A stretch of 5,228 nucleotides of DNA. Source: Planctomycetota bacterium (GTDB taxonomy: Bacteria; Planctomycetota; Planctomycetia; Pirellulales; Thermoguttaceae). The notes under the pieces were generated by a model. That model saw only the letters and a list, made by a program, of their open reading frames with translations. It did no database searches and was not told where the DNA came from. Shown here piece by piece: positions 1-5,228 of the stretch. Where the stretch lies: positions 1 to 5,228 of the forward strand of contig JABMRP010000286.1 of NCBI GenBank assembly GCA_013202535.1, given 5' to 3'. The position numbers and the translations under genes are program-made. Position 1 is the stretch's first letter. Each line of letters opens with the position of its first letter.

Positions 1-1708
1 CCGATTCGACCCAGATCCGGCCGCCGTGGACTTCGACGATCCGCCGGACCAGCGCCAGACCGATACCCGACCCTTCGGCGGATCGGTCGAGTTGCTCGAA
101 TAGGCCGAAGACCCTTTGTTGGTATCGAGGATCGATTCCCAAGCCGTTGTCGCGGACGAAGCAGACGGTTTGACCCTTTTCTTGCCGGCTACCGATTTCG
201 AGGTGCGGCCGGGTCTGGTCACCCATGTATTTCACGGCGTTGTCGACCAGATTCTGCATCACCTCGGCCAACCGCGTGCGGTCGCCGAAGACCACGGGCA
301 GGTCGGACGACACGGTCGTGCGCACTCCTCGCTGCTGGATTGCCGCATGGGCCATTTCGATGGCCTCGCGAGCCAAGTCCTCGACGGCCACGTCGACCGA
401 CGGTTTGACCAGGCGTCCGATGCGCGAGAGTTCCAACAGATCCCCCAGCAGAACGACCATCTTATCGGCCGCCCCCGACATGCGGGCCACGTCGTCGTCG
501 ACCGCCTCTTGGTCGCCCTTGGCCAGGTCTTCCTGCATCGCCCCCATGAACGCTTTGAGCGTAATCAGCGGGGTCTTCAGGTCGTGAGAAATCGTGTAGG
601 CAAAGCGTTCCAGCTCGGCGTTCTGGGCTTCCAGCTTGACGATCAGCGTCTCCCGTTCCTTTTCCGCCTGCTGGCGCTGGGACATTTCTCGCTGGAGTTC
701 CTCGTTTGCCGTGGTCAGTTCGGCGGTTCGCTCGGCCACCAGTTCCTCGAGGTGGTCGCGATGTCGCGTCAGTTCTTCCTCGGCGAGTTTCTGCTCGGTC
801 GCGTCGCGCGCGATGGAGTAAAGCAACCCCTCCTCCGGCACGGGCCGTGAAGTCCACATCAGCCACTTCACCGAACCGTCTTTGCAGCGATACCGGTTCT
901 CGAAGTTGATGACCACGTCCCCGCGGGCTAGCTTCTCTTTGATCACTTCGAGTGTCTTGGCGATATCGTCCGGATGCACGAATTCGAGGTACGGTCTCGA
1001 AACGAGTTCTTCGTCGCAGTACCCGAGAACTCTCCCGAACGAAGGATTGATCTTGCGGAAATAGCCGTCGTTATCGGCGATACAGATCATGTCGAGGGAT
1101 AGATCGAAGATCCGCTTGAGCTCCTCTTCCGCCTTCTTGCGCTGGACGACCTCGGCGCGAAGTTCCTCGATGGTCTTCAGGACGGCTTCGGTGCGCTGGG
1201 CGACGAGTTCCTCAAGATGCTCGCGGTGTTTGCGTAATTCCTCCTCGGCCTGCTTGCGCGCGGAGATGTTGCGAACGAACGCGCAAGTGTATTCTTCATC
1301 CGCGAATCTCTCGAAATTGGCCGTGATCTCCACGGGAAAAATCCGCCCGTCCTTGGTCCGATGACACGATTCGACCGTCAGCGATACGCTCTGCTTCATT
1401 TCTTCCCAGAAACGCCGCCACGTCTCGTCCGAATAGTCCGGGTCGACGTCGCTGACCGCCAGGCGGAGAAGTTCGTCGCGGGAATATCCCAGCGACCGGC
1501 AAGCCGCTCGGTTGACGTACACCAGTCGGCCGTCCGATCTGGCCCAGAAGGCCGCGTCCGCGCTGTGGTCCACGGCAAACTGCGTGAACCGCAACGACGT
1601 CTCCGCTTGGACGTACCGGGCGATCCGCCGTTTCAGCGAGATGATCCACGGCACCAAACCGGCAAGAACGACGGCCATGCAAACGGCAATCCAAAGAAAC
1701 TGCTCCAT
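1..1708 (-). CDS. Membrane-anchored PAS-PAS sensor histidine kinase, C-terminus cut by window edge
   Basis: This is a sensor kinase that would autophosphorylate on His and pass phosphate to a response regulator not seen here. 569 residues are visible. Residues 4-25 form one hydrophobic segment followed by KRR, so it is probably a single inner-membrane anchor with a cytoplasmic body. PAS 1 lies at about 39-150 (KDGR at 119-122) and PAS 2 at about 197-305 (HPDD at 245-248, KDGS at 276-279). Each PAS is followed by a charged coiled-coil linker. The HisKA domain has SHDLKTPL with phospho-acceptor His375. The HATPase has the N box NLVDNAVKY (Asn486, Asn490), G1 DNGLGID (520-526), and G2 GSGIGLAL (546-553). 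The sequence stops at WVES, typically a few to about 30 residues from the end of such kinases. The ATG at 1708 is supported by an in-frame TAG four codons upstream and by AAGGAG 12 nt before it. All key catalytic boxes seen are intact. The signal sensed cannot be told; no haem- or flavin-specific PAS residues were recognised. Confidence 0.95.
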   Translation of the reverse strand, partial: MEQFLWIAVCMAVVLAGLVPWIISLKRRIARYVQAETSLRFTQFAVDHSADAAFWARSDGRLVYVNRAACRSLGYSRDELLRLAVSDVDPDYSDETWRRFWEEMKQSVSLTVESCHRTKDGRIFPVEITANFERFADEEYTCAFVRNISARKQAEEELRKHREHLEELVAQRTEAVLKTIEELRAEVVQRKKAEEELKRIFDLSLDMICIADNDGYFRKINPSFGRVLGYCDEELVSRPYLEFVHPDDIAKTLEVIKEKLARGDVVINFENRYRCKDGSVKWLMWTSRPVPEEGLLYSIARDATEQKLAEEELTRHRDHLEELVAERTAELTTANEELQREMSQRQQAEKERETLIVKLEAQNAELERFAYTISHDLKTPLITLKAFMGAMQEDLAKGDQEAVDDDVARMSGAADKMVVLLGDLLELSRIGRLVKPSVDVAVEDLAREAIEMAHAAIQQRGVRTTVSSDLPVVFGDRTRLAEVMQNLVDNAVKYMGDQTRPHLEIGSRQEKGQTVCFVRDNGLGIDPRYQQRVFGLFEQLDRSAEGSGIGLALVRRIVEVHGGRIWVES

Positions 1709-1720
1709 GGACTTCGGCTA

Positions 1721-1726
1721 CTCCTT
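1721..1726 (-). promoter_or_regulatory. Shine-Dalgarno site of the histidine kinase
   Basis: AAGGAG on the minus strand, 12 nt before the ATG at 1708. The spacing is a little long, but the in-frame TAG at 1718-1720 excludes any earlier start in this frame, so this site and that ATG belong together. Confidence 0.6.
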
Positions 1727-1749
1727 CGCTGAAATGAGGCAATAGGGGT

Positions 1750-1779
1750 AGTCTAGCCGAGAATGGAGCCTCGCGGCAA
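1750..1779 (-). promoter_or_regulatory. Weak sigma70-like promoter candidate for the kinase gene
   Basis: On the minus strand TTGCCG (1774-1779) is followed after 18 nt by TAGACT (1750-1755). Each hexamer matches consensus at 4 of 6 positions. It would start transcription near 1743 and give a leader of about 35 nt. The match is weak and could be chance; readthrough from the upstream diheme gene is the alternative. Confidence 0.25.
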
Positions 1780-1789
1780 GCGATTGGAG

Positions 1790-1803
1790 CCGGTCTGACC
1801 CCA
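1790..1803. repeat. Single copy of the 14-base core also found in the right-edge tandem repeat
   Basis: CCGGTCTGACCCCA in the gap between the two genes matches CCGGCCTGACCCCA of the tandem array at 5154-5228 at 13 of 14 positions. Motifs of the form GGTCTGACCCCA recur between genes in many bacteria and are often reported near REP/RAYT-type repeats. That family link is from memory and not shown here. Confidence 0.4.
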
Positions 1804-1822
1804 CCTGTGCGGGGAGTAAGGC

Positions 1823-1843
1823 AAGAATCGGCCGGCCGGCCAA
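1823..1843 (-). terminator. Weak intrinsic terminator candidate after the diheme gene
   Basis: Starting three bases after the TAG stop (1846-1848), the minus strand reads TTGGCC, GGCC, GGCCGA: a 6-bp stem (one G-U pair) with a 4-base loop, followed by TTCTT. The stem is short and the T tract is broken by a C, so termination may be partial. The GGCCGGCCGGCC core is self-complementary and may simply reflect high GC. Confidence 0.3.
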
Positions 1844-1845
1844 GA

Positions 1846-4758
1846 CTAATCGAGCGTCGGCGCGACCTCCTCGCCCCGCGCCTGCGCCTCGACATCCTCG
1901 TACGATCCGAAGAAGTCGCTGTTGCAGTCCAGCCAGAGGATGATGCGGCGGAAGTCTTCCGTTGGAAGCTTGACGCCCTCATGGCCTGCTTCCAGAATCG
2001 GCAACAGCCGCGACGCCCGGGCGCCAAACTTGCCCGGCGTGGTTCGCGGCGCGGTGAAGGCCTTGTCGCCGTAGTAGAAGGCGAACGGCTTCAGCGCATG
2101 GTACGAGCGGTACCAGAAGTTTCCGTCCGCTTCATAGTTGCCGGGTCGCAGATCGAGTTTCGCTTTCCGGCCGTTATGACAACCCACGCAGTGGCGGTCG
2201 AGCACCGGCTGTACCAAACGCGGAAAGCTCAACGGGTTGGACCCCGAGGGCTCCGGTTCGATGGCCGAGGGAGCGCGGCGCATCGCCGCCGGATAGTGCT
2301 GCGAGACGCTCGGTGCGCGATGACGCGGTTCGTGGCATCCATGACACACCAGACCATGGCCCGGGGGTACGAACGTGTCGCTCCGCATCGATTGCACCGC
2401 CCGGCCGTCCTTGTCGAGCGCCTGGAAGTAAACCGGTTTGCCCACCGGTAAATGGAAATAGGCGCTTCCGTCGGACTCGACCGGCACGGTCCCCAACACG
2501 GCCCGGGCGTTCTTCTGGCTTCCATAGCCGATCCGCGGCCGATCGGCCGACGGCGTGGTCTTGGGCAATACTTGGATCACGCGCAGAGCCGTGATCTGGG
2601 GCATGTCCTTCCCGGGAAGCCCCTCGCGCACGTCGACGACCGCTACCGGGGCCGTCTCGCGCAGACGAGCCATCGGCCGAAACGTCTTCACCTGGTCGTC
2701 CGGCGGCGGTTTTCCCAGCGCCGAGTAGTGGGGCATGGTGATCGGCTGGTGTCGCGGCCGAAGCGGAATCGGGCTCAGGCACGGCACGGCCGCGTCGCGA
2801 TGGATCAGTTCGCGGTTGCCGAAGGCGTCGATCAGATAGATGCCGTAGTTGTTCCTCGGACCGCCGGCGACCGTCGCCTCGGCATCGAACACGCACAGAT
2901 GAAAAAACTCATCCAACGGCCATGCGGTGGCGAAAACCGGTAGCCCGTCTTCCGATTGAGGAAATGCGATCTCCGGCGTCAATCTCCGTACCGGCGCCAT
3001 CCGGTCGTCGTCGGGCACCTGCGGATCGATCACCACCAGCGAACCGTAGGCCTGCCCGTGATGGGCCGTGGCCGTGGCCACGTATCGCGCCGAGCCGGGA
3101 ATCGCCCGAATATCCATCTCCATGCAAGGCAACACGTCCGGCGCCGCGCGATAGTTGCCGTGGATCGCCCGGGCGTCGCGACCATCGGGGGTCATCACCC
3201 AGGGATGGTGGGCCTGAATGTCGCCCCGGTCGACGTAATCCCAGCGGGTGTAGAGAATCCGGCCGAAGTGATCGACGCTCGGCTGCCACTCGTTCGTCTC
3301 GTGCGGACTAAGACAAACGACGTCGCTACCATCGGCGTTCATCGTGTGGAGCGTAAACGTGGGAACGGGACGCCCAAAACACCGCCCGTAGCCGCCGCGC
3401 CGTTCCGAGATGAAGGCGATCCGCCCGTTGGGCAGCCAGCAGGGATCGAAGTCGTTGGTCGGCCCCTCGGTCAGTTGCATCAGGCCGGTGCCGTCGACAC
3501 CGACCCGGAAGACGGCGAACGTGCTCGCTTCGGTCCATTGGTAACGCGTCGGCGCGGCCTCGGTACACGCGAACAAGATCGTCTGCCCGTCGAACGACAA
3601 CTCGGGCGAGAGGAATCCGCCCGGCGGCAGCGGTTTTCCCTCGAAGCGACCGTTTTCGCACCGCGCGTCGGCCAGGACGTTACGAACCGTCGGTTTCTCG
3701 GAGAAAGGCTTTTCCAACACAAACAGCCCGCCGCCGGCGATGGCGTGGAATCCGAAATACTGGTCGCACATGTTATTGCCGACCGAATAATGGCCCGGCA
3801 ACGCATGACGTTTGACGAACAGAATCCGATCGAAATCCAACAGCGGATTGGCAAATGCAATCCGTCGGCGTAAGGAGAGCAGGGCGCCGAAGAGCTTTCG
3901 TCGCGCCGCCGGGTCGTCGATGGGGGTTTGCTCGGTCTGGAGTCGAAGGCGATTCAACTCCGTCCGCTCGCCCGAAAGATCTCTCGTTCCGGCCATCTGC
4001 TCCACGTGTTGCAGCAGGGCCGTCGTGCGGCGCAACACGACGTCGGCCGGATCACGATCCCCGGGCAGAATCAGCGCCTCGGGGTGAAACGTCTCGGAAG
4101 CGATCACCCGGCGGCGAGTCTTGTCTTTCTCCTGCTGCCCGCCGCGGAACTGCTCGAGCTGACGCCGCAGGTCGTCGAATCGAGCCTGATGCTCGTCGAC
4201 CGGGGGAAAGGGCGCGCCCCAGCGCTCGGCTCGGGGTCGCGGACCGGTGATCTCGAACTTCGCATCGACCCAATCGGCCCAGTCGCGATGGCCGGCCGAG
4301 TAGCGACCGGCCACGGTGACGATCAGTTCGAGCCGGTCGACGCCGGTCAGTTCAACGTCGAGCGGCTTGGCCGGTTCGCCGCCGCGCATCAGACCGCTTT
4401 TCCAAAGGACTTTTCCATCGCCGAGGACCTGGAACTCGGCGCTCCCCCGGCCGGTGGCCACGTCGTCGTTACCCACCGCGTCGTCGATTCCGACTGAAGC
4501 CACCAACCGCCGGGTCTGGCCGGCAAGCATCAGGGCAACCCGGCTCGGCGGGTGCGTGCCGAGCCCGTGCTGATACGTACGTCCGCCGATACGCAGCGGA
4601 CCGCCGCCGACCGATCGGTTCACCAGCGGACGTTGCCATCCGCTGGTCGCCCGGCCGAGGTCCAGTTCGTCCAGCCAGACCGACTGCTCAGCCGGGCAAT
4701 CCCCCGGCGCAACGATCCCCGCGACAATAATCGCGGCCCAGGCCACCAGGCGCAACAT
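1846..4758 (-). CDS. Secreted NPCBM / propeller / diheme c protein related to hydrazine synthase alpha subunit
   Basis: The protein has 970 residues from the chosen ATG. Residues 1-23 look like a Sec signal peptide (hydrophobic 4-17, likely cut after CPA), so it should act outside the cytoplasm. NPCBM domain: about 27-172, with GLGTHPPSR at 65-73 and DWADWVDAKFEITG near its end. A charged helical linker covers about 180-305. A WD40-like propeller of the HZS-alpha-middle type follows from ILFVKRH (312-318) to about 720, with PCWLPNGRIAFISERR at 439-454 and a NADGSD turn. Then comes VPVESDGSAYF (758-768), MRS (791-793) and two c-haem sites, C805-HG-C808-H809 and C857-VG-C860-H861. The C-terminus has GHEGVKL (His926, a candidate second axial ligand) and WLDCNSDFFGSY. 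The family resemblance suggests a redox or electron-transfer enzyme. The exact substrate is unknown, and the NPCBM suggests binding to a glycan or cell surface. ATG 4758 is preferred over GTG 4794 because it begins the signal peptide and has a well-placed GAGG. Hydrazine synthesis is not claimed. Confidence 0.93.
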   Translation of the reverse strand: MLRLVAWAAIIVAGIVAPGDCPAEQSVWLDELDLGRATSGWQRPLVNRSVGGGPLRIGGRTYQHGLGTHPPSRVALMLAGQTRRLVASVGIDDAVGNDDVATGRGSAEFQVLGDGKVLWKSGLMRGGEPAKPLDVELTGVDRLELIVTVAGRYSAGHRDWADWVDAKFEITGPRPRAERWGAPFPPVDEHQARFDDLRRQLEQFRGGQQEKDKTRRRVIASETFHPEALILPGDRDPADVVLRRTTALLQHVEQMAGTRDLSGERTELNRLRLQTEQTPIDDPAARRKLFGALLSLRRRIAFANPLLDFDRILFVKRHALPGHYSVGNNMCDQYFGFHAIAGGGLFVLEKPFSEKPTVRNVLADARCENGRFEGKPLPPGGFLSPELSFDGQTILFACTEAAPTRYQWTEASTFAVFRVGVDGTGLMQLTEGPTNDFDPCWLPNGRIAFISERRGGYGRCFGRPVPTFTLHTMNADGSDVVCLSPHETNEWQPSVDHFGRILYTRWDYVDRGDIQAHHPWVMTPDGRDARAIHGNYRAAPDVLPCMEMDIRAIPGSARYVATATAHHGQAYGSLVVIDPQVPDDDRMAPVRRLTPEIAFPQSEDGLPVFATAWPLDEFFHLCVFDAEATVAGGPRNNYGIYLIDAFGNRELIHRDAAVPCLSPIPLRPRHQPITMPHYSALGKPPPDDQVKTFRPMARLRETAPVAVVDVREGLPGKDMPQITALRVIQVLPKTTPSADRPRIGYGSQKNARAVLGTVPVESDGSAYFHLPVGKPVYFQALDKDGRAVQSMRSDTFVPPGHGLVCHGCHEPRHRAPSVSQHYPAAMRRAPSAIEPEPSGSNPLSFPRLVQPVLDRHCVGCHNGRKAKLDLRPGNYEADGNFWYRSYHALKPFAFYYGDKAFTAPRTTPGKFGARASRLLPILEAGHEGVKLPTEDFRRIILWLDCNSDFFGSYEDVEAQARGEEVAPTLD

Positions 4759-4763
4759 GATCC

Positions 4764-4767
4764 CCTC
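4764..4767 (-). promoter_or_regulatory. Shine-Dalgarno site that decides the start of the diheme gene
   Basis: GAGG on the minus strand lies 5 nt before ATG 4758, within the run GCGAGGGGATC. The in-frame GTG at 4794 would place 12 extra residues (GPVWAGRSEG...) before the signal peptide. Confidence 0.65.
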
Positions 4768-4776
4768 GCTTCTCCC

Positions 4777-4791
4777 GGCCCACACCGGGCC
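4777..4791 (-). promoter_or_regulatory. Short leader hairpin just before the ribosome site
   Basis: GGCCC (4777-4781) and GGGCC (4787-4791) form a 5-bp G/C stem with a 5-base loop in the leader of the diheme mRNA, ending about 9 nt before the GAGG. It could affect ribosome access, but a stem this short is expected by chance in GC-rich DNA. Confidence 0.3.
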
Positions 4792-4799
4792 CACTCAGC

Positions 4800-4828
4800 G
4801 CGCACGCCTCCCAAAGGGAGGCCTGCGC
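4800..4828 (-). promoter_or_regulatory. Strong leader hairpin in the 5' UTR of the diheme gene
   Basis: An inverted repeat: GCGCA-C-GCCTCCC, loop AAA, GGGAGGC-C-TGCGC. This gives 12 base pairs with one C/C mismatch (G/G on the transcript side). It lies between the predicted transcription start (about 4870) and the ribosome site. No T tract follows on either strand, so it is not a standard intrinsic terminator. It may be an mRNA-stabilising or regulatory stem; no known riboswitch class was recognised. Confidence 0.5.
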
Positions 4829-4876
4829 CCAAATCAACATGGAAGCCGCGAGGATCCTGCAGCGTGTAGTGCCAAA

Positions 4877-4905
4877 ATTTTAACACATTACACCTGCCCA
4901 TGCAA
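4877..4905 (-). promoter_or_regulatory. Sigma70-like extended -10 promoter of the diheme gene
   Basis: On the minus strand TTGCAT (4900-4905) is followed after exactly 17 nt by TAAAAT (4877-4882, 5 of 6 consensus bases). TGT directly before it forms an extended -10 (TGn). It sits in a small AT-rich island in otherwise GC-rich DNA. The predicted start is near 4870, giving a leader of about 110 nt. The -35 is only a 3 of 6 match. Confidence 0.55.
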
Positions 4906-4971
4906 CCCCTCCGAGCGAGGAATCGCGGATTTCTCGGCCGGCGGCTGTTTTGCTGCGGAGAATCAGATGTC
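4906..4971. other. Intergenic stretch without recognised content
   Basis: Between the promoter and the repeat-like motif at 4972 no coding frame, RNA or repeat could be supported. It may hold upstream regulatory sites of the diheme gene, but no operator-like palindrome stood out. Confidence 0.4.
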
Positions 4972-4990
4972 AAATAGGGACAGGCATCTT
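4972..4990. repeat. REP/RAYT-like dispersed repeat motif
   Basis: AAATAGGGACAGGCATCTT followed by CTTTT (reverse: ...GATGCCTGTCCCTATTT). It resembles the 'GGTGCCTGTCCCTATTT' motifs recalled from intergenic repeats of planctomycetes and other bacteria, often near RAYT transposase genes. Only one copy is in the window, so the repeat nature rests on memory, not on the sequence here. Confidence 0.35.
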
Positions 4991-5118
4991 CTTTTGCCGA
5001 CGGGCAGTGGAAGCTGGAAGAGGTTCTCAAGCCGCTGGTCCGCGAGTATGATGGGCAGATTGTCACCGTGCGGGTCAACGGGGCAGGAGTTTTGGACGAG
5101 GCCGGGATTAAGGATTAA
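4978..5118 (+). pseudogene. Start-less C-terminal gene fragment
   Basis: A 46-codon open stretch after an in-frame TAG (4975-4977) ends at TAA (5116-5118). From 4996 it reads like the tail of a real protein: FADGQWKLEEVLKPL, then VREYDGQIVTVRVNG, then AGVLDEAGIKD. Of the 40 codons from 4996, 30 end in G or C, as expected for genes here. No ATG exists in frame, and the only GTG and TTG codons are far inside. The upstream boundary coincides with the 'aaatagggacaggc' motif, which suggests the 5' part was lost when a repeat or rearrangement joined here. The family was not recognised. The alternating pattern in the second half suggests a helix followed by two beta strands. It could alternatively be a chance frame, though its composition argues against that. 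Confidence 0.5.
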
Positions 5119-5159
5119 GGCATGCATCTAACCACCGCCTTAATCCCTAATCCCGGCCT
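5099..5159. repeat. Near-perfect long inverted repeat (23-bp arms, 15-base loop)
   Basis: The left arm 5099-5121 and right arm 5137-5159 pair at 22 of 23 positions. The only mismatch is A5111 against C5147. The left arm contains GGATTAAGGATTAAGG, itself a doubled 7-mer, and covers the last codons and TAA of the gene fragment. The right arm overlaps the first unit of the tandem repeat. No T run follows on either side, so a terminator is not obvious. It could be a mobile-element end, a REP-like palindrome or a structured RNA. Confidence 0.85.
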
Positions 5160-5228
5160 GACCCCAAGGCTCCCCGGCCTGACCCCAAGGCTCCCCCGGC
5201 CTGACCCCAAGGCTCCCCCGGCCTGACC
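5155..5228. repeat. Tandem repeat, 21-22 bp unit, running off the right edge
   Basis: The unit GGCCTGACCCCAAGGCTCC plus two or three further C residues starts at 5155, 5176, 5198 and 5220, with periods of 21, 22 and 22. Three full copies and part of a fourth are visible, differing only in the length of the C run. Each unit has a small internal palindrome (GCCT...AGGC). There are no spacers, so it is not a CRISPR. The true copy number cannot be seen. Confidence 0.93.

Noticed and set aside
116..850. 244-codon plus-strand open frame
   Set aside because: It lies opposite the kinase, whose minus-strand frame carries all the HisKA and HATPase motifs. The translation shows no recognisable domain and is a GC-rich shadow frame.
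1807..2451. 214-codon plus-strand open frame, and others opposite the diheme gene (2452-2943, 2956-3873, 3928-4497)
   Set aside because: All are antisense to the well-supported diheme protein and have arginine-rich, motif-free translations typical of shadows in GC-rich DNA.
1846..4758. True hydrazine synthase alpha subunit (anammox)
   Set aside because: The extra NPCBM domain, His in place of the expected Tyr after the first CxxCH, and no beta/gamma subunit genes nearby argue for a paralogue with another role.
4758..4794. Alternative GTG start at 4794 for the diheme protein
   Set aside because: It adds a non-hydrophobic stretch before a good signal peptide, while ATG 4758 has GAGG at 5 nt spacing.
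4968..4973. TTGACA (minus strand) as a -35 box
   Set aside because: No acceptable -10 hexamer lies 16-18 nt downstream; the AT-rich extended -10 at 4877-4882 is a better candidate.
4620..5078. 152-codon minus-strand open frame across the leader
   Set aside because: It overlaps the start of the diheme gene in another frame and covers the promoter and leader hairpins. No protein family signal is seen.
4757..5131. 124-codon plus-strand open frame
   Set aside because: It is in a different frame from the coding-like fragment at 4978-5118, runs antisense through the diheme leader and has no recognisable features.
5099..5159. Intrinsic terminator
   Set aside because: The hairpin is strong, but neither strand has a T tract after it (the plus strand continues with GACCCCAAGG).
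5155..5228. CRISPR array
   Set aside because: Units are directly adjacent without spacers, and no cas gene is present.

Overview
The window looks like chromosomal DNA from a planctomycete, probably of the Pirellula type. The main clue is the large central gene: a secreted protein that joins an NPCBM carbohydrate-binding-type domain, a WD40-like propeller of the hydrazine-synthase-alpha-related kind, and a C-terminal part with two c-type haem motifs (CxxCH). This architecture is characteristic of Planctomycetes. The DNA is GC-rich, with strong G/C third-position bias in the genes. The lineage assignment is inference from gene content only.

Layout: both real genes are on the minus strand. Reading in the direction of transcription (right to left), a sigma70-like extended -10 promoter at 4877-4905 is followed by a leader of about 110 nt with two hairpins. 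Next comes the 970-residue diheme NPCBM protein (4758 to 1846). After a 137-nt gap with a weak terminator candidate, a weak promoter candidate and a short repeat-like motif comes a PAS-PAS sensor histidine kinase (1708 to 1). The kinase runs off the left edge a few residues after its ATP-binding G2 box. No response regulator is in view. The two genes could be transcribed separately, and the sequence does not show a functional link between them.

The right end, about 4972-5228, is a different kind of DNA. It starts with a 'aaatagggacaggc' motif that resembles REP/RAYT-type dispersed repeats. This is joined to a start-less, coding-like C-terminal gene fragment on the plus strand. The end of that fragment forms the left arm of an almost perfect 23-bp-arm inverted repeat. 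The right arm runs straight into a 21-22 bp tandem repeat (GGCCTGACCCCAAGG...) that continues past the window edge. A 14-base core of this tandem repeat recurs with one mismatch in the gap between the two genes. This composite of fragment, palindrome and tandem array is the least explained part of the window. The diheme protein is the most interesting gene: related to the hydrazine synthase alpha subunit, but with His instead of the expected Tyr near its first haem site, so probably a different electron-transfer or redox enzyme.
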